The notes beneath the pieces were generated by a model. That model made no database searches, was not told the DNA's origin, and saw nothing but the letters and a program-made list of their open reading frames with translations. DNA of 64,000 bases from Nocardioides dokdonensis FR1436. Its GTDB lineage: Bacteria > Actinomycetota > Actinomycetes > Propionibacteriales > Nocardioidaceae. The stretch is from assembly GCF_001653335.1 (NCBI RefSeq), contig NZ_CP015079.1, positions 1,488,001-1,552,000 on the forward strand, read 5' to 3'. A program made the position numbers and the translations under genes. Shown here in pieces: positions 7,610 through 15,336 of the stretch. Every line of letters starts with the position of its first letter. Positions within the stretch are counted from its first letter, which is position 1.

Positions 7610-8902
7610 ATGATCGACATCGTCTGGGGAGCCGGCGGCATGCTGGTGCTCCTCGCCATCGCCGTGCTCGCCTCGAGCGACCGCCGCGCCATCCGACCGC
7701 GCACCGTGGTCGGCGCGCTGCTGCTGCAGGTCGTCTTCGGCGTGGTCGTCCTCTACTGGTCCGTCGGCCAGCGCGCGCTGGAGGCGGCCTCGAGGGGCGT
7801 CCAGGCGGTCATCGACTCCTCCCGCGAGGGCATCGGCTTCCTCTTCGGGCCGGTGCTTCCCGAGGAGGGGCAGGTCTTCGCCTTCCAGGTGCTGCCGGTC
7901 ATCGTCTTCTTCGCCTCGCTGACCGCTGTGCTCTACCACCTCGGCATCCTGCAGCGGGTCGTCAACGTCCTCGGCGGCGGCCTGGGCTGGCTGCTGGGCA
8001 CCGAGAAGGCCGAGTCGGTCAACGCCGCCGCCAACATCTTCGTCGGGCAGACCGAGGCGCCGCTGGTGATCCGGCCGTACGTCGCCGGGTTGTCGCGCTC
8101 GGGCCTGTTCGCCGTGATGGTGGGCGGGCTCTCGACCGTGGCCGGGTCGGTCCTCGTCGGCTACTCGCTGCTCGGCGCGCGGCTCGACTACCTCATCGCG
8201 GCGAGCTTCATGGCCGCCCCCGGGGCGCTGCTGATGGCCAAGATCATCATGCCCGAGGAGCGGCTGGTGACGGCCGGCGCCGGAACCTCCGGCGCCGGGG
8301 CCACCGAGCGGGACGCCCGGGCGGTGGCCGAGCCCGACACGGACGAGTCCGGAGGTGCGGAGGAGCCCGCCGACGACGGGACGCGGGCGCGCAACGTGAT
8401 CGACGCGGCCGCCAACGGGGCCGCCGACGGACTGCGCCTGGCCGCGACCATCGGCGCGATGCTGCTGGCCTTCATCTCCCTGATCGCGCTGCTCAACCTG
8501 GTCGTGGGCGGTGTGGGTGGCTGGTTCGGCGCCGGTGACCTGACGATCGAGCAGATCCTCGGCTACGTCTTCGCGCCGCTGATGGCGGCGATCGGCGTCC
8601 CGTGGGGCGAGGCGGTCGAGGCCGGCAGCTTCGTGGGGCAGAAGGTGGTGGTCAACGAGTTCGTCGCCTTCGCCAACCTCGGTGAGGTCATCGGCGGCTT
8701 CAGCGACAAGACCGCCGCCATCGTCACCTTCGCCCTCACCGGGTTCGCCAACCTCGGCTCGCTGGGCATCCTGCTCGGCGGCCTGGGCGGCATCGCGCCC
8801 GAGCGCCGTCCCGACATCGCCTCGCTCGGGCTGCGCGCGATCCTCGCAGCCACCTTGGCCAACCTGATGAGCGCCGCCATCGCGGGCGTGCTCATCGGTT
8901 GA
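7610..8902 (+). CDS. NupC/CNT family concentrative nucleoside transporter
   Basis: 430 aa polytopic membrane protein. Family landmarks: the N-terminal three-helix part, FGPVLPEEGQVFAFQVLPVI, the substrate-site motif IFVGQTEAPLVIRPY, and the C-terminal half with VGQKVVVNEFVAFANL and ALTGFANLGSLGILLGGLG. CNT proteins bring in nucleosides with Na+ or H+. A variable acidic and alanine-rich loop (about residues 224-265) separates the two inverted-repeat halves; it is longer than in NupC and probably cytoplasmic. The ATG at 7610 has the ribosome-binding sequence GGGAAGGTGAAG in front. The gene ends 3 bp before the 22-bp repeat array at 8906. Confidence 0.93.
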   Translation: MIDIVWGAGGMLVLLAIAVLASSDRRAIRPRTVVGALLLQVVFGVVVLYWSVGQRALEAASRGVQAVIDSSREGIGFLFGPVLPEEGQVFAFQVLPVIVFFASLTAVLYHLGILQRVVNVLGGGLGWLLGTEKAESVNAAANIFVGQTEAPLVIRPYVAGLSRSGLFAVMVGGLSTVAGSVLVGYSLLGARLDYLIAASFMAAPGALLMAKIIMPEERLVTAGAGTSGAGATERDARAVAEPDTDESGGAEEPADDGTRARNVIDAAANGAADGLRLAATIGAMLLAFISLIALLNLVVGGVGGWFGAGDLTIEQILGYVFAPLMAAIGVPWGEAVEAGSFVGQKVVVNEFVAFANLGEVIGGFSDKTAAIVTFALTGFANLGSLGILLGGLGGIAPERRPDIASLGLRAILAATLANLMSAAIAGVLIG

Positions 8903-8905
8903 CCT

Positions 8906-8976
8906 CTCGGCGGTGCAGAACCGACCGGTCGGTGGTGCAGAGCTGATTGCTCGGTGGTGCAGAAGTGACCGCTCGG
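8906..8976. repeat. Tandem 22-bp repeats, family 1 (three units)
   Basis: Three direct 22-bp units at 8906-8927, 8928-8949 and 8950-8971, with CTCGG of a fourth at 8972-8976. The best-kept unit contains TCGGTGGTGCAGAAGTGACC; the others keep GGTGCAGA and differ in the last third. It lies between convergent genes (CNT transporter stop 8902, DJ-1 gene stop 9006). The same unit occurs at 22753-22810 and 33784-33878, both also between convergent gene ends. There are no spacers, so it is not a CRISPR array. Confidence 0.85.
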
Positions 8977-9005
8977 CGCGTGGGGGTGGGCGTCGGGGTG
9001 GGGAG

Positions 9006-9560
9006 TCAGGCGAAGGCGGCGACGGCTGCCTCGCAGAACGCATCGAGGTCACCGGGGTTGCGGCTGCTGACCAGGGTCCAGCCACCGCTCGGGCAGGTGT
9101 GCGCCTCCTCGTCGACCCAGGTCGCGCCCGCGTTGCGGAGGTCGGTCTGCAGGCTGGGGAAGCTGGTGAGCGTCTTGCCCTCGAGCCGACCGGTCTCGAC
9201 CAGCGTCCAGGGCCCGTGGCAGATCACGGCCACGGGCTTGCCGGCGTCGATGTGCTCGGTCAGGAACGCCACCGCGTCCTCCTCGACTCGCAGCGCGTCG
9301 GCGTTCGTGGTGCCGCCGGGCAGCACGACGGCGTCGAAGGTGGCCGCGTCGGCGTCGCCCAGCGCCAGGGTGGCCTCGAACGAGCCGGCCTCGTTGACGT
9401 CGCTCTCGAAGGCCTGCACCTTGCCCGCCTGTGGGGCGATCAGCACGGCCTCGGCGCCGGCGTCCTCGATCGCCTGCCAGGGCTGGGTCAGCTCGGGCTG
9501 CTCCACGCCCGACTGGGCGACGAGGAACGCCACCCGCTTGCCGGTCAGGTCGTTGCTCAC
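9006..9560 (-). CDS. DJ-1/PfpI family protein (type 1 glutamine amidotransferase-like)
   Basis: 184 aa, single domain. The nucleophile elbow is AVICHGPWTLVE with the conserved Cys; the upstream FDAVVLPGGTTNADALR and the N-terminal GKRVAFLVAQSGVEQPEL fit the PfpI/YhbO subgroup, which has been linked to stress protection, protease-like or deglycase/glyoxalase activity. I chose the GTG at 9560 (VSNDLTGKRVAFL), which has GGAGG five bases before it in GGAGGACCTCGTG; the frame stays open far upstream only as antisense to other genes. It converges on the CNT transporter, with the 22-bp repeats in between. Confidence 0.88.
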   Translation of the reverse strand: MSNDLTGKRVAFLVAQSGVEQPELTQPWQAIEDAGAEAVLIAPQAGKVQAFESDVNEAGSFEATLALGDADAATFDAVVLPGGTTNADALRVEEDAVAFLTEHIDAGKPVAVICHGPWTLVETGRLEGKTLTSFPSLQTDLRNAGATWVDEEAHTCPSGGWTLVSSRNPGDLDAFCEAAVAAFA

Positions 9561-9680
9561 GAGGTCCTCCTGGGGGTCGGGGCCGTCGGGGCCCGCGTCG
9601 TCGTACGTCCTCCACTGCACCACCCGCTCCCGGCCCGTTCGACACCCCCAGGGGTGGGCGTGCCGGGGTAGACAGGACCC

Positions 9681-10562
9681 ATGCAGACACGAGAGATCGG
9701 CAACGACACCGTCGGGCGCGTGCAGGTCGGTGCCATCGGGCTCGGGCTGATGACCTTCGACCAGTCCGGCGCGCAACCGCGCGAGCAGCTGCTGGACACG
9801 GTCCGCGCGGCGCTGGACGCGGGGGTGACCCTGCTCGACACCGCCGACGCCTACGGGCCCGGCGACCTCGGTGCCGACGCCCAGGGCGCCAACGAGCGGC
9901 TCGTCGCCGGTCTCCTCGACGAGCTCGGTGTCCGTGACCAGGTGCTGCTGGCCACCAAGGGCGGGCACGTGCGCGCCGGGGGCGGCGCCTGGGCGCTGGA
10001 CAGCTCGCCGTCGCACCTGCGGGCGGCGGTCGACGCCAGCCTCGGACGTCTGGGTGTCGATCAGATCGCCCTGTGGCAGCACCACCGTCCGGACCCGAAG
10101 GTGCCCTACGAGGACGTCGTGGGCACCCTGCGGGAGATCGCCGAGTCCGGCAAGGTCGCCCGGGTGGGCCTCTCCAACGCCGACCCGGCCCAGATCCGGC
10201 TCGCGCACTCGGTGCTGGGTGAGTCGCTGGTGAGCGTGCAGAACCAGTTCTCGCCCGCCTTCCGCACCAGCCTCCCCGAGATCGAGGTGTGCGAGGAGCT
10301 CGGGCTCGCGTTCCTGCCCTGGAGCCCGCTCGGCGGCCTGTCGGACGCCAAGGAGCTCGCCGACAAGCACCCCGCCTTCGCCCAGGTGGCGCAGGACCGC
10401 GGCGTCAGCGCTCAACAGGTGGCGCTCGCCTGGGAACTGGCCCAGTCGCCCGTCGTCGTACCGATCCCCGGCGCGAAGCGACCGCAGTCGATCACCGACT
10501 CGGCCGCCGCCGCCGACCTCGAGCTCAGCGCCGACGAGCTGGCCGCGCTCGACGCCTCCTGA
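9681..10562 (+). CDS. Aldo/keto reductase
   Basis: 293 aa, AKR TIM barrel. The catalytic residues are visible: Asp and Tyr in LLDTADAYGPGD, Lys in LLATKGGH, and the His in IALWQHHRPDP. The NADPH-binding C-terminal part reads VVPIPGAKRPQSITDSAAA. Such enzymes reduce aldehydes and ketones with NADPH; the substrate is open. A GC hairpin (10577-10596) follows, then an alcohol dehydrogenase gene in the same direction 63 bp on. It is divergent from the DJ-1 gene, so both may be stress-linked, which is inference. Confidence 0.92.
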   Translation: MQTREIGNDTVGRVQVGAIGLGLMTFDQSGAQPREQLLDTVRAALDAGVTLLDTADAYGPGDLGADAQGANERLVAGLLDELGVRDQVLLATKGGHVRAGGGAWALDSSPSHLRAAVDASLGRLGVDQIALWQHHRPDPKVPYEDVVGTLREIAESGKVARVGLSNADPAQIRLAHSVLGESLVSVQNQFSPAFRTSLPEIEVCEELGLAFLPWSPLGGLSDAKELADKHPAFAQVAQDRGVSAQQVALAWELAQSPVVVPIPGAKRPQSITDSAAAADLELSADELAALDAS

Positions 10563-10576
10563 GGTCGGCCGGCCCA

Positions 10577-10596
10577 CGGGCGTCGGCGTGCGCCCG
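10577..10596 (+). terminator. Short GC hairpin after the aldo/keto reductase gene
   Basis: CGGGCG (10577-10582) pairs with CGCCCG (10591-10596) across an 8-nt loop, starting 14 bp after the stop codon. The stem is short and has no T-run, so it is only a weak terminator candidate. Confidence 0.35.
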
Positions 10597-10625
10597 GCGG
10601 TGAGCCGCCCCGTAGGATCCGTGGC

Positions 10626-11669
10626 GTGCGTGCCGTCCTGATGGAGACCTTCGGCGGCCCGTTGGAGGTCACCGAGCTGTCCGACCCGACCTGTCCCAGT
10701 GACGGGGTGGTGGTCCGGGTCGCGGCGACCGGCCTGTGCCGCAGCGACTGGCACGCCTGGCAGGGGCACGACGCCGGTGTGCTGCTGCCGCACGTGCCCG
10801 GCCACGAGCTCGCCGGCACCGTGGTCGCGATCGGTCCCGCGGTGACCTCCGTCGAGGTCGGCGACCGGGTCACCACCCCCTTCGTCCTGGCCTGCGGCGC
10901 CTGCCGCACCTGCCGTCGCGGCGACCAGCAGGTCTGCGAGCGCCAGGAGCAGCCCGGCTTCACCCGGTGGGGCTCCTTCGCCGAGCTGGTCGCGCTGCCC
11001 CGCGCCGACGTCAACCTGGTGCGGCTGCCCGACGCCGTGCCCGACGACGTCGCCGCCGGCCTCGGCTGCCGCGTGGCGACGGCGTACCGCGCGGTGGCGC
11101 AGGTCGGTGCGGTGCGTGCCGGCGAGCGGCTGGTGGTGCACGGCTGCGGCGGCGTGGGGCTGGCGGCGGTGATGGTCGGACGTGCGCTCGGCGCCGAGGT
11201 GTACGCCGTCGACCCGGCGCCCGCCTCCCGCGAGCTGGCCGCCCGGCTGGGGGCCACCACCCTCGACCCGGCGGACGGGCCGGTCGTCGACGCACTGCTC
11301 GACCTGACCGGAGGCGGCGCCGACGTCTCCCTGGACGCGTTCGGCAGCCGCGCCGTGGCCACCGCCTCGCTGCACTGCCTGCGCCCCCGGGGCCGGCACG
11401 TGCAGGTCGGTCTGCTCGGTGGCGCCGACGCGGACGCCGGCGCGTCGCTGTCGCTGGTGGTCGCGCGCGAGCTGCAGGTGCTGGGCAGCCACGGGCTCTC
11501 CGCCGCCGGCTACCCCGAGCTCCTCGACCTGGTCGCCTCCGGCGCCCTGCGCCCCGACCTGCTGCTGCGCGCCCGGGTCGGGCTGGCCGAGGGCGCGTTC
11601 CGCCTCGCCGCGCTGGGCGAACCCGGCGCCGGTGCCGGCGGCGCCACCGTGGTCCTGCCGCACAGCTGA
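10626..11669 (+). CDS. Zinc-dependent alcohol dehydrogenase (MDR family)
   Basis: 347 aa. The catalytic zinc region is GLCRSDWHAWQGHD with PHVPGHELAGTVV (Cys and His-Glu), and the structural zinc loop is CGACRTCRRGDQQVC, with four Cys. The Rossmann motif is GCGGVGLAAVMV, and YAVDPAPASRELA suggests the NAD(P) selectivity loop. It oxidises an alcohol or reduces an aldehyde; the substrate is unknown. The start is the GTG at 10626. The TGA at 11667-11669 is the first three bases of the repeat block that follows, so the repeat begins exactly at the end of the gene. Confidence 0.92.
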   Translation: MRAVLMETFGGPLEVTELSDPTCPSDGVVVRVAATGLCRSDWHAWQGHDAGVLLPHVPGHELAGTVVAIGPAVTSVEVGDRVTTPFVLACGACRTCRRGDQQVCERQEQPGFTRWGSFAELVALPRADVNLVRLPDAVPDDVAAGLGCRVATAYRAVAQVGAVRAGERLVVHGCGGVGLAAVMVGRALGAEVYAVDPAPASRELAARLGATTLDPADGPVVDALLDLTGGGADVSLDAFGSRAVATASLHCLRPRGRHVQVGLLGGADADAGASLSLVVARELQVLGSHGLSAAGYPELLDLVASGALRPDLLLRARVGLAEGAFRLAALGEPGAGAGGATVVLPHS

Positions 11670-11895
11670 CCCGGCCCAGATATCGCGTCGACCCGGCGCA
11701 GATGTCGCGTCGACCCGGCCCAGATGTCGCGTCGACCCGGCGCAGATGTCGCGTCGACCCGGCGCATGTCCCGCCGCCGGTACGCCGGGGTGATCTGCGC
11801 CGGCTCGGAGGGACATCTGGGCCGACTGGGCGCGACATTTGGGCCGGGTCGCGGGGATGTCTGCGCCGGCTGGGCGGGATGTCTGGGCCGGGTCA
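11667..11895. repeat. Inverted array of 22-bp repeats, family 2, running stop codon to stop codon
   Basis: Four direct 22-bp units at 11668-11689, 11690-11711, 11712-11733 and 11734-11755 carry the core GACCCGGCGCAGATGTC; a fifth is degenerate (from 11756). After a turning region near 11770-11795, inverted and less well kept units run to 11895. The two outer ends are an exact inverted repeat, TGACCCGGCCCAGA at 11667-11680 and its complement at 11882-11895. The TGA of the alcohol dehydrogenase and the TGA of the patatin on the other strand are part of these ends. A relic of the same family is at 25604-25647. Confidence 0.85.
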
Positions 11896-13149
11896 GGTGG
11901 AGACGCCGCTGGGCGGGTCGAGGTGGCCGGTGCGCCACAGCCCGCCGGTGGCGGCCAGCCAGCGGTGGGCGTCGCGGCGACCCAGCGCGGCGGCCTCGTC
12001 GAAGAAGTCCGGGTCGAACAGCAGGTAGGAGAGCAGCTCGCCCTGCAACGGGCTGTCGCTGCCCATCAACCGGTGCATCACCTGCAGGTCGGGGTCGCCC
12101 AGGGTGCGGCGAAGGGTGCCGTGATTGCTGCGGAAGACCGACATCGCGAGCTGCGCGAGCTCCTCCCCGTGCTCGGGGGCCACAGCGGCGTACGGGACCA
12201 CCCGCTGCGGCGCGCGACCGCGCTCGCGGCGGTGCCGGTCCAGGTGCGGCGCCAGGTCGGTGTCGCCGGCCAGCACGTTGGTCTCGGCGAACCGGCGCAG
12301 GTCGTGGCGCAGCGGGTCGTCCATCACCGCGCCCAGCAGGGTGGCGCCCCCGTCCCCGAGGTCGACCGCCTGCTGGTCCCGCTCGGGGTCCGGCTCGGCC
12401 GGCCGGAGGCTGCCGGTGCCGACGACCACGACGCGGTCGGCGCCGAGCTCGAGGGCCGGCGCGAGCGGGACCCGCCGCCGGGTAGCGCCGTCGACGTACC
12501 AGCCCGCCGCCTCCGCGGGCTCGTCGACCTGCACCGACGGGAACAGCGCCGGGATCGCGGACGAGGCCATCAGGTGCGGGACGCCGATGCGGGCGCGGAC
12601 GTAGGCGCGGTGGTGCTCCCGGGGCGGGGTCGGCAGGTCGCCGTAGGCGCTCGTGGCCTCGGTGAACAGGGTGACCCGGGCCGAGCGCACCGAGGTCGCC
12701 GTCACGGCCAGCGCCTCCACCCGGCCGGCGTCGACGTTCGCGTGCAGGTCGTTCCACCCGATCGCCCGCGCGAGCGTCGCGGCCAGCGGTGCGGTGCCGA
12801 AGAGCCCGCGGAGCCGGAAGCCGGTCACCCCGAGCGTCTCGGAGGCGTAGCGTGCCGCGACCACGGGCGCCTGGCGCCACAGCGGCCGCATCACGTGCTT
12901 CTTGGTCGCCTGGCCCAGCACGTCCTCCAGTCGCTGGACCTGCTCCTCGGGATCGAGGTGGGCGGTGGCGCCCAGGGCTGCGGTCAGCAACGCACCGGCG
13001 CTGGTGCCGACCAGCACGGTGGGGCGGTGACCGTCCGCGGCGAGCGCGGGCAGCAGCACCCCCAGGGCGCCGACCTGGTACGCCGAGCGCGCACCGCCGG
13101 CGTCGAGGACCAGGCAGGTGCGGGGCGAGGACTCCGAGGTGACGGCCAT
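11893..13149 (-). CDS. Patatin-like phospholipase family protein
   Basis: 418 aa. The patatin Ser-Asp dyad is visible: oxyanion loop LDAGGARSAYQVGAL near residue 15, nucleophile elbow VLVGTSAGALL (G-T-S-A-G), and the catalytic Asp in GWYVDGATRRRVPL (a DGA instead of DGG). These enzymes cut acyl chains from phospholipids or related esters. There is no signal peptide, so it is probably cytoplasmic or membrane-associated. I chose the ATG at 13149. About 200 residues after the dyad have no clear domain. The stop codon lies in the last bases of the 22-bp repeat block. Confidence 0.88.
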   Translation of the reverse strand: MAVTSESSPRTCLVLDAGGARSAYQVGALGVLLPALAADGHRPTVLVGTSAGALLTAALGATAHLDPEEQVQRLEDVLGQATKKHVMRPLWRQAPVVAARYASETLGVTGFRLRGLFGTAPLAATLARAIGWNDLHANVDAGRVEALAVTATSVRSARVTLFTEATSAYGDLPTPPREHHRAYVRARIGVPHLMASSAIPALFPSVQVDEPAEAAGWYVDGATRRRVPLAPALELGADRVVVVGTGSLRPAEPDPERDQQAVDLGDGGATLLGAVMDDPLRHDLRRFAETNVLAGDTDLAPHLDRHRRERGRAPQRVVPYAAVAPEHGEELAQLAMSVFRSNHGTLRRTLGDPDLQVMHRLMGSDSPLQGELLSYLLFDPDFFDEAAALGRRDAHRWLAATGGLWRTGHLDPPSGVST

Positions 13150-13159
13150 CCACCCGAGC

Positions 13160-13966
13160 CTAGGCGATCTGGGTGCGGCCCCCGGGCAGCCGGCGCGCGG
13201 CCGAGAGCCGGGCGGCGGCCCCGGAGCGGGTGCCGGCCTCCCAGGCGGCCACCCCGCCGTCGAGCCCGGTGCGCCGGCGCCCCGCCTGCCACGAGCCGCG
13301 GGCCTGGGAGGTGCGGCTGTAGTAGCCGGCGACCTCCTTCTCCTTCTCGGCCAGCACCAGGGCGGTCGAGGTGCCCTGCTCGGGCTCGGCGTGCTCGAGC
13401 CGTTCGCGCTCGGCCCGCTCCTCGGCCTCCTTGCGCGCCGTCCACAGCCGGGTCGAGACCTGGTCGATGAACGCCTCGTAGAACGCCAGCCGCGCGGTCT
13501 TCTTGTGGGGCGGGCCGAAGGTGCGGGTGCGCGGGTCCCACACGGCCCCCTCGACGAGGTGGGCGTCGCTGGCCAGGAAGACCGACGCGTCGTGGACCAT
13601 CTGCAGCGCCAGGTGGACGTAGAGCGCCTCGACGACCTCGAGGTCGGCGGCGAAGCCGTAGGCGTAGACGGTGGTGGAGTCGCGGGCGATGTCGGTGCGC
13701 ACGTCGTTGGGCCGCGCACAGGCCAGGAACAGCGAGACCAGCCGGGAGTTGCCCATCGCCCGGTGCTCGCCGATCGTGATCGTGCGCTGCACCGGCTCGG
13801 GGCGCTGCTCCTGGCGCGCGGTGTGCTGCCGGGCGCTGGCCAGGTCGATCGACCACCGCGTGGACAGGTACTGGGCCTTGGCCAGGAACGCGTCGGCCTC
13901 CTCGGGTGTCGAGGCGGCCTCGGCCTGGGCGAGGACCTTCGAGAGCTTGTCGAGGAAGGCGCTCAC
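13160..13966 (-). CDS. DUF2786 domain-containing protein
   Basis: 268 aa. The N-terminus has the DUF2786 pattern (FLDKLSKVLAQAEAASTPEE then ADAFLAKAQYLSTRWSIDLA, about residues 4-40), followed by a conserved region with MGNSRLVSLFLACARPNDVR and a stretch rich in Glu/Arg (TARKEAEERAERERLEHAEP) that looks coiled-coil. Function unknown. The GTG at 13966 overlaps the stop of the upstream metallohydrolase gene by 4 bp (GTGA), so the two are made together. The overlap decides the start; the frame is open further upstream only as antisense to the partner. Confidence 0.8.
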   Translation of the reverse strand: MSAFLDKLSKVLAQAEAASTPEEADAFLAKAQYLSTRWSIDLASARQHTARQEQRPEPVQRTITIGEHRAMGNSRLVSLFLACARPNDVRTDIARDSTTVYAYGFAADLEVVEALYVHLALQMVHDASVFLASDAHLVEGAVWDPRTRTFGPPHKKTARLAFYEAFIDQVSTRLWTARKEAEERAERERLEHAEPEQGTSTALVLAEKEKEVAGYYSRTSQARGSWQAGRRRTGLDGGVAAWEAGTRSGAAARLSAARRLPGGRTQIA

Positions 13967-14478
13967 AGCGGTGCTCCTGTCGTCACGCCGCGCTCGGCCA
14001 GGGCCACGCGCAGCAGGTGGGCGGCCTCGGGGCCGATGACGTGCTCGTAGAGGTGCAGCAGGTGGGCCAGGAACGCGGGTCCGTGGGGTGGCCGGTCGGG
14101 GCACAGGTGGTGGGCGAGCTCGTGCAGCACCGTGGTCTCGGTCAGGGCCCAGGCGCCCCCGGCGCGGTACGGCGGCACCGCGATCGTGGGCCCGGCCTCA
14201 CCGGCCGGCTCGTAGTGGGCGGCCCGGGCGCCGCGGCGCTCGCGCACCGCGACCGGGATCCCGGCCCGGGGCAGGGCGGCGACCGGGGCGAAGGCCAGCA
14301 CCCGGTCGAGGTAGGCGGGCACGTCGGCGACGTCGCCGAACCTGCGCAGCCCCGGCAGCACCAGGGTCGAGCCGTAGTGCTCGATCGTGCCGCCGCGCTC
14401 CAGCACGCGCCCGACGACGTCCTCGGCGTCGTACACGGCGCTGCGCCGGGTGTCGCGCGGTGGGCTGGTGGCGGTCAC
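13963..14478 (-). CDS. TIGR04338-type putative metallohydrolase (SprT-like, HExxH)
   Basis: 171 aa. A clear zinc-metalloprotease motif HELAHHLC lies near residue 119 in TETTVLHELAHHLCPDRPPH, followed by HGPAFLAHLLHLYEHVIGPE, which offers further His/Glu ligands. The N-terminal RSAVYDAEDVVGRVL and the length match the actinobacterial TIGR04338 family, as I remember it. Activity is not known experimentally. Coupled by GTGA to the DUF2786 gene downstream, and divergent from a small unknown gene at 14618. A joint role of the pair is inference from the coupling. Confidence 0.82.
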   Translation of the reverse strand: MTATSPPRDTRRSAVYDAEDVVGRVLERGGTIEHYGSTLVLPGLRRFGDVADVPAYLDRVLAFAPVAALPRAGIPVAVRERRGARAAHYEPAGEAGPTIAVPPYRAGGAWALTETTVLHELAHHLCPDRPPHGPAFLAHLLHLYEHVIGPEAAHLLRVALAERGVTTGAPL

Positions 14479-14617
14479 GGGCTGCTCCTCCGGGGGCGTG
14501 GGGATCTCGGGCGGTCGGGGTGGCGAGGCTCATTCCTACCTGGTCGTGCCGACACCACGGGCGTCTCCTCCACAGGCGGTGCCCGGCGGGGTGGGGTCGC
14601 CCCGTCATGATGGGGGG

Positions 14618-15013
14618 GTGCGCTTCACCGAGAACGAGATGACCCAGGCGATGGCGGGGGCGGCCAAGTCCGTGCTCGCGACCCGCAAGGACGTGCGCAA
14701 GAAGCAGCTCGACGTCGACCAGGTGTGGGAGCAGATGACCCGCTACGAGCGCTTCCAGGTGCTCGACGCGCTGGGCGACCAGGTGCTGCCGGTGCTGGTG
14801 GCGCTGCCCGACGTCGAGGTCGAGTCCGGCACCCGGCCCACGTTCACCGACGAGCAGGTCCGCGAGACCGTCGAGGCCACCATCGCCTCCGACGTCGGTC
14901 GGCTGCAGCGCGCGGTCCTGCAGCGCACCCGCGTCGCGCTCGTGCAGGCCGCGCTGGCCGCGGTGCCCCCGCGCCAGGACCCCGACGCGCTGATCGTGCC
15001 CGACCACCTGTGA
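14618..15013 (+). CDS. Hypothetical protein
   Basis: 131 aa, mainly alpha-helical and charged, with no signal peptide or membrane segment. It begins RFTENEMTQAMAGAAKSVLA and includes KDVRKKQLDVDQVWEQMTRY, then LDALGDQVLPVLVALPDVEV. I do not recognise a domain. The start is the GTG at 14618; the ATG at 14639 would give a shorter form. It is divergent from the TIGR04338/DUF2786 pair with a 139-bp gap, and is followed by a small membrane protein 10 bp downstream, so those two are probably one unit. Confidence 0.65.
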   Translation: MRFTENEMTQAMAGAAKSVLATRKDVRKKQLDVDQVWEQMTRYERFQVLDALGDQVLPVLVALPDVEVESGTRPTFTDEQVRETVEATIASDVGRLQRAVLQRTRVALVQAALAAVPPRQDPDALIVPDHL

Positions 15014-15023
15014 GCCCGCGCCG

Positions 15024-15323
15024 ATGAGCCCCTCACCGACGAGCCACGCGCCGACGAGCCCTGCAGCGGGCCCGGACGAGGCGGTCGACCCGGTCTCGGC
15101 GATGTTCGCGAGCCGGTCCGTGGCCGAGCACGTCGTGCGCGGGGTGCTCGGGCTGGTCCTGGTGGTCGTCTCGCTGGCCCACGCCCGCGAGCAGCCGTGG
15201 GCGATGCTCGGCCTCGTGCCGGCGGTGCTCCTGTGGCGCGGCTGCCCCACCTGTTGGTTGATGGGGCTCGGCGCCACGCTCGCGGGTCGCCCCCGCACCT
15301 GTCCCGCGCCCACGGCGCGCTGA
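15024..15323 (+). CDS. Small membrane protein with RGCPTCW motif
   Basis: 99 aa. After a Pro/Ser-rich N-terminus it has a helix EHVVRGVLGLVLVVVSLAHA and a second hydrophobic stretch WAMLGLVPAVLLW leading into RGCPTCWLMGLG. The LRGCPxCW type of ending is seen in small DUF2892/YgaP-like inner-membrane proteins, so it may belong near that group; the two Cys residues could be redox-active or bind metal. The start ATG at 15024 lies 10 bp after the previous stop. Confidence 0.6.
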   Translation: MSPSPTSHAPTSPAAGPDEAVDPVSAMFASRSVAEHVVRGVLGLVLVVVSLAHAREQPWAMLGLVPAVLLWRGCPTCWLMGLGATLAGRPRTCPAPTAR

Positions 15324-15336
15324 GGCCCCGGCAGGC

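Noticed and set aside
8906..8976. CRISPR array
   Set aside because: Units are directly adjacent without spacers and no cas gene is in the window; the same applies to the array at 11667-11895.
9561..11816. Long N-terminal extension of the DJ-1 gene
   Set aside because: The frame remains open but runs antisense to the aldo/keto reductase and alcohol dehydrogenase; the GTG at 9560 has a good ribosome-binding site and gives the normal family length.
11750..12485. Plus-strand open frame in the repeat block and over the patatin gene
   Set aside because: It arises from 22-bp repeats being partly open and then from the antisense of patatin; no start signal or domain.
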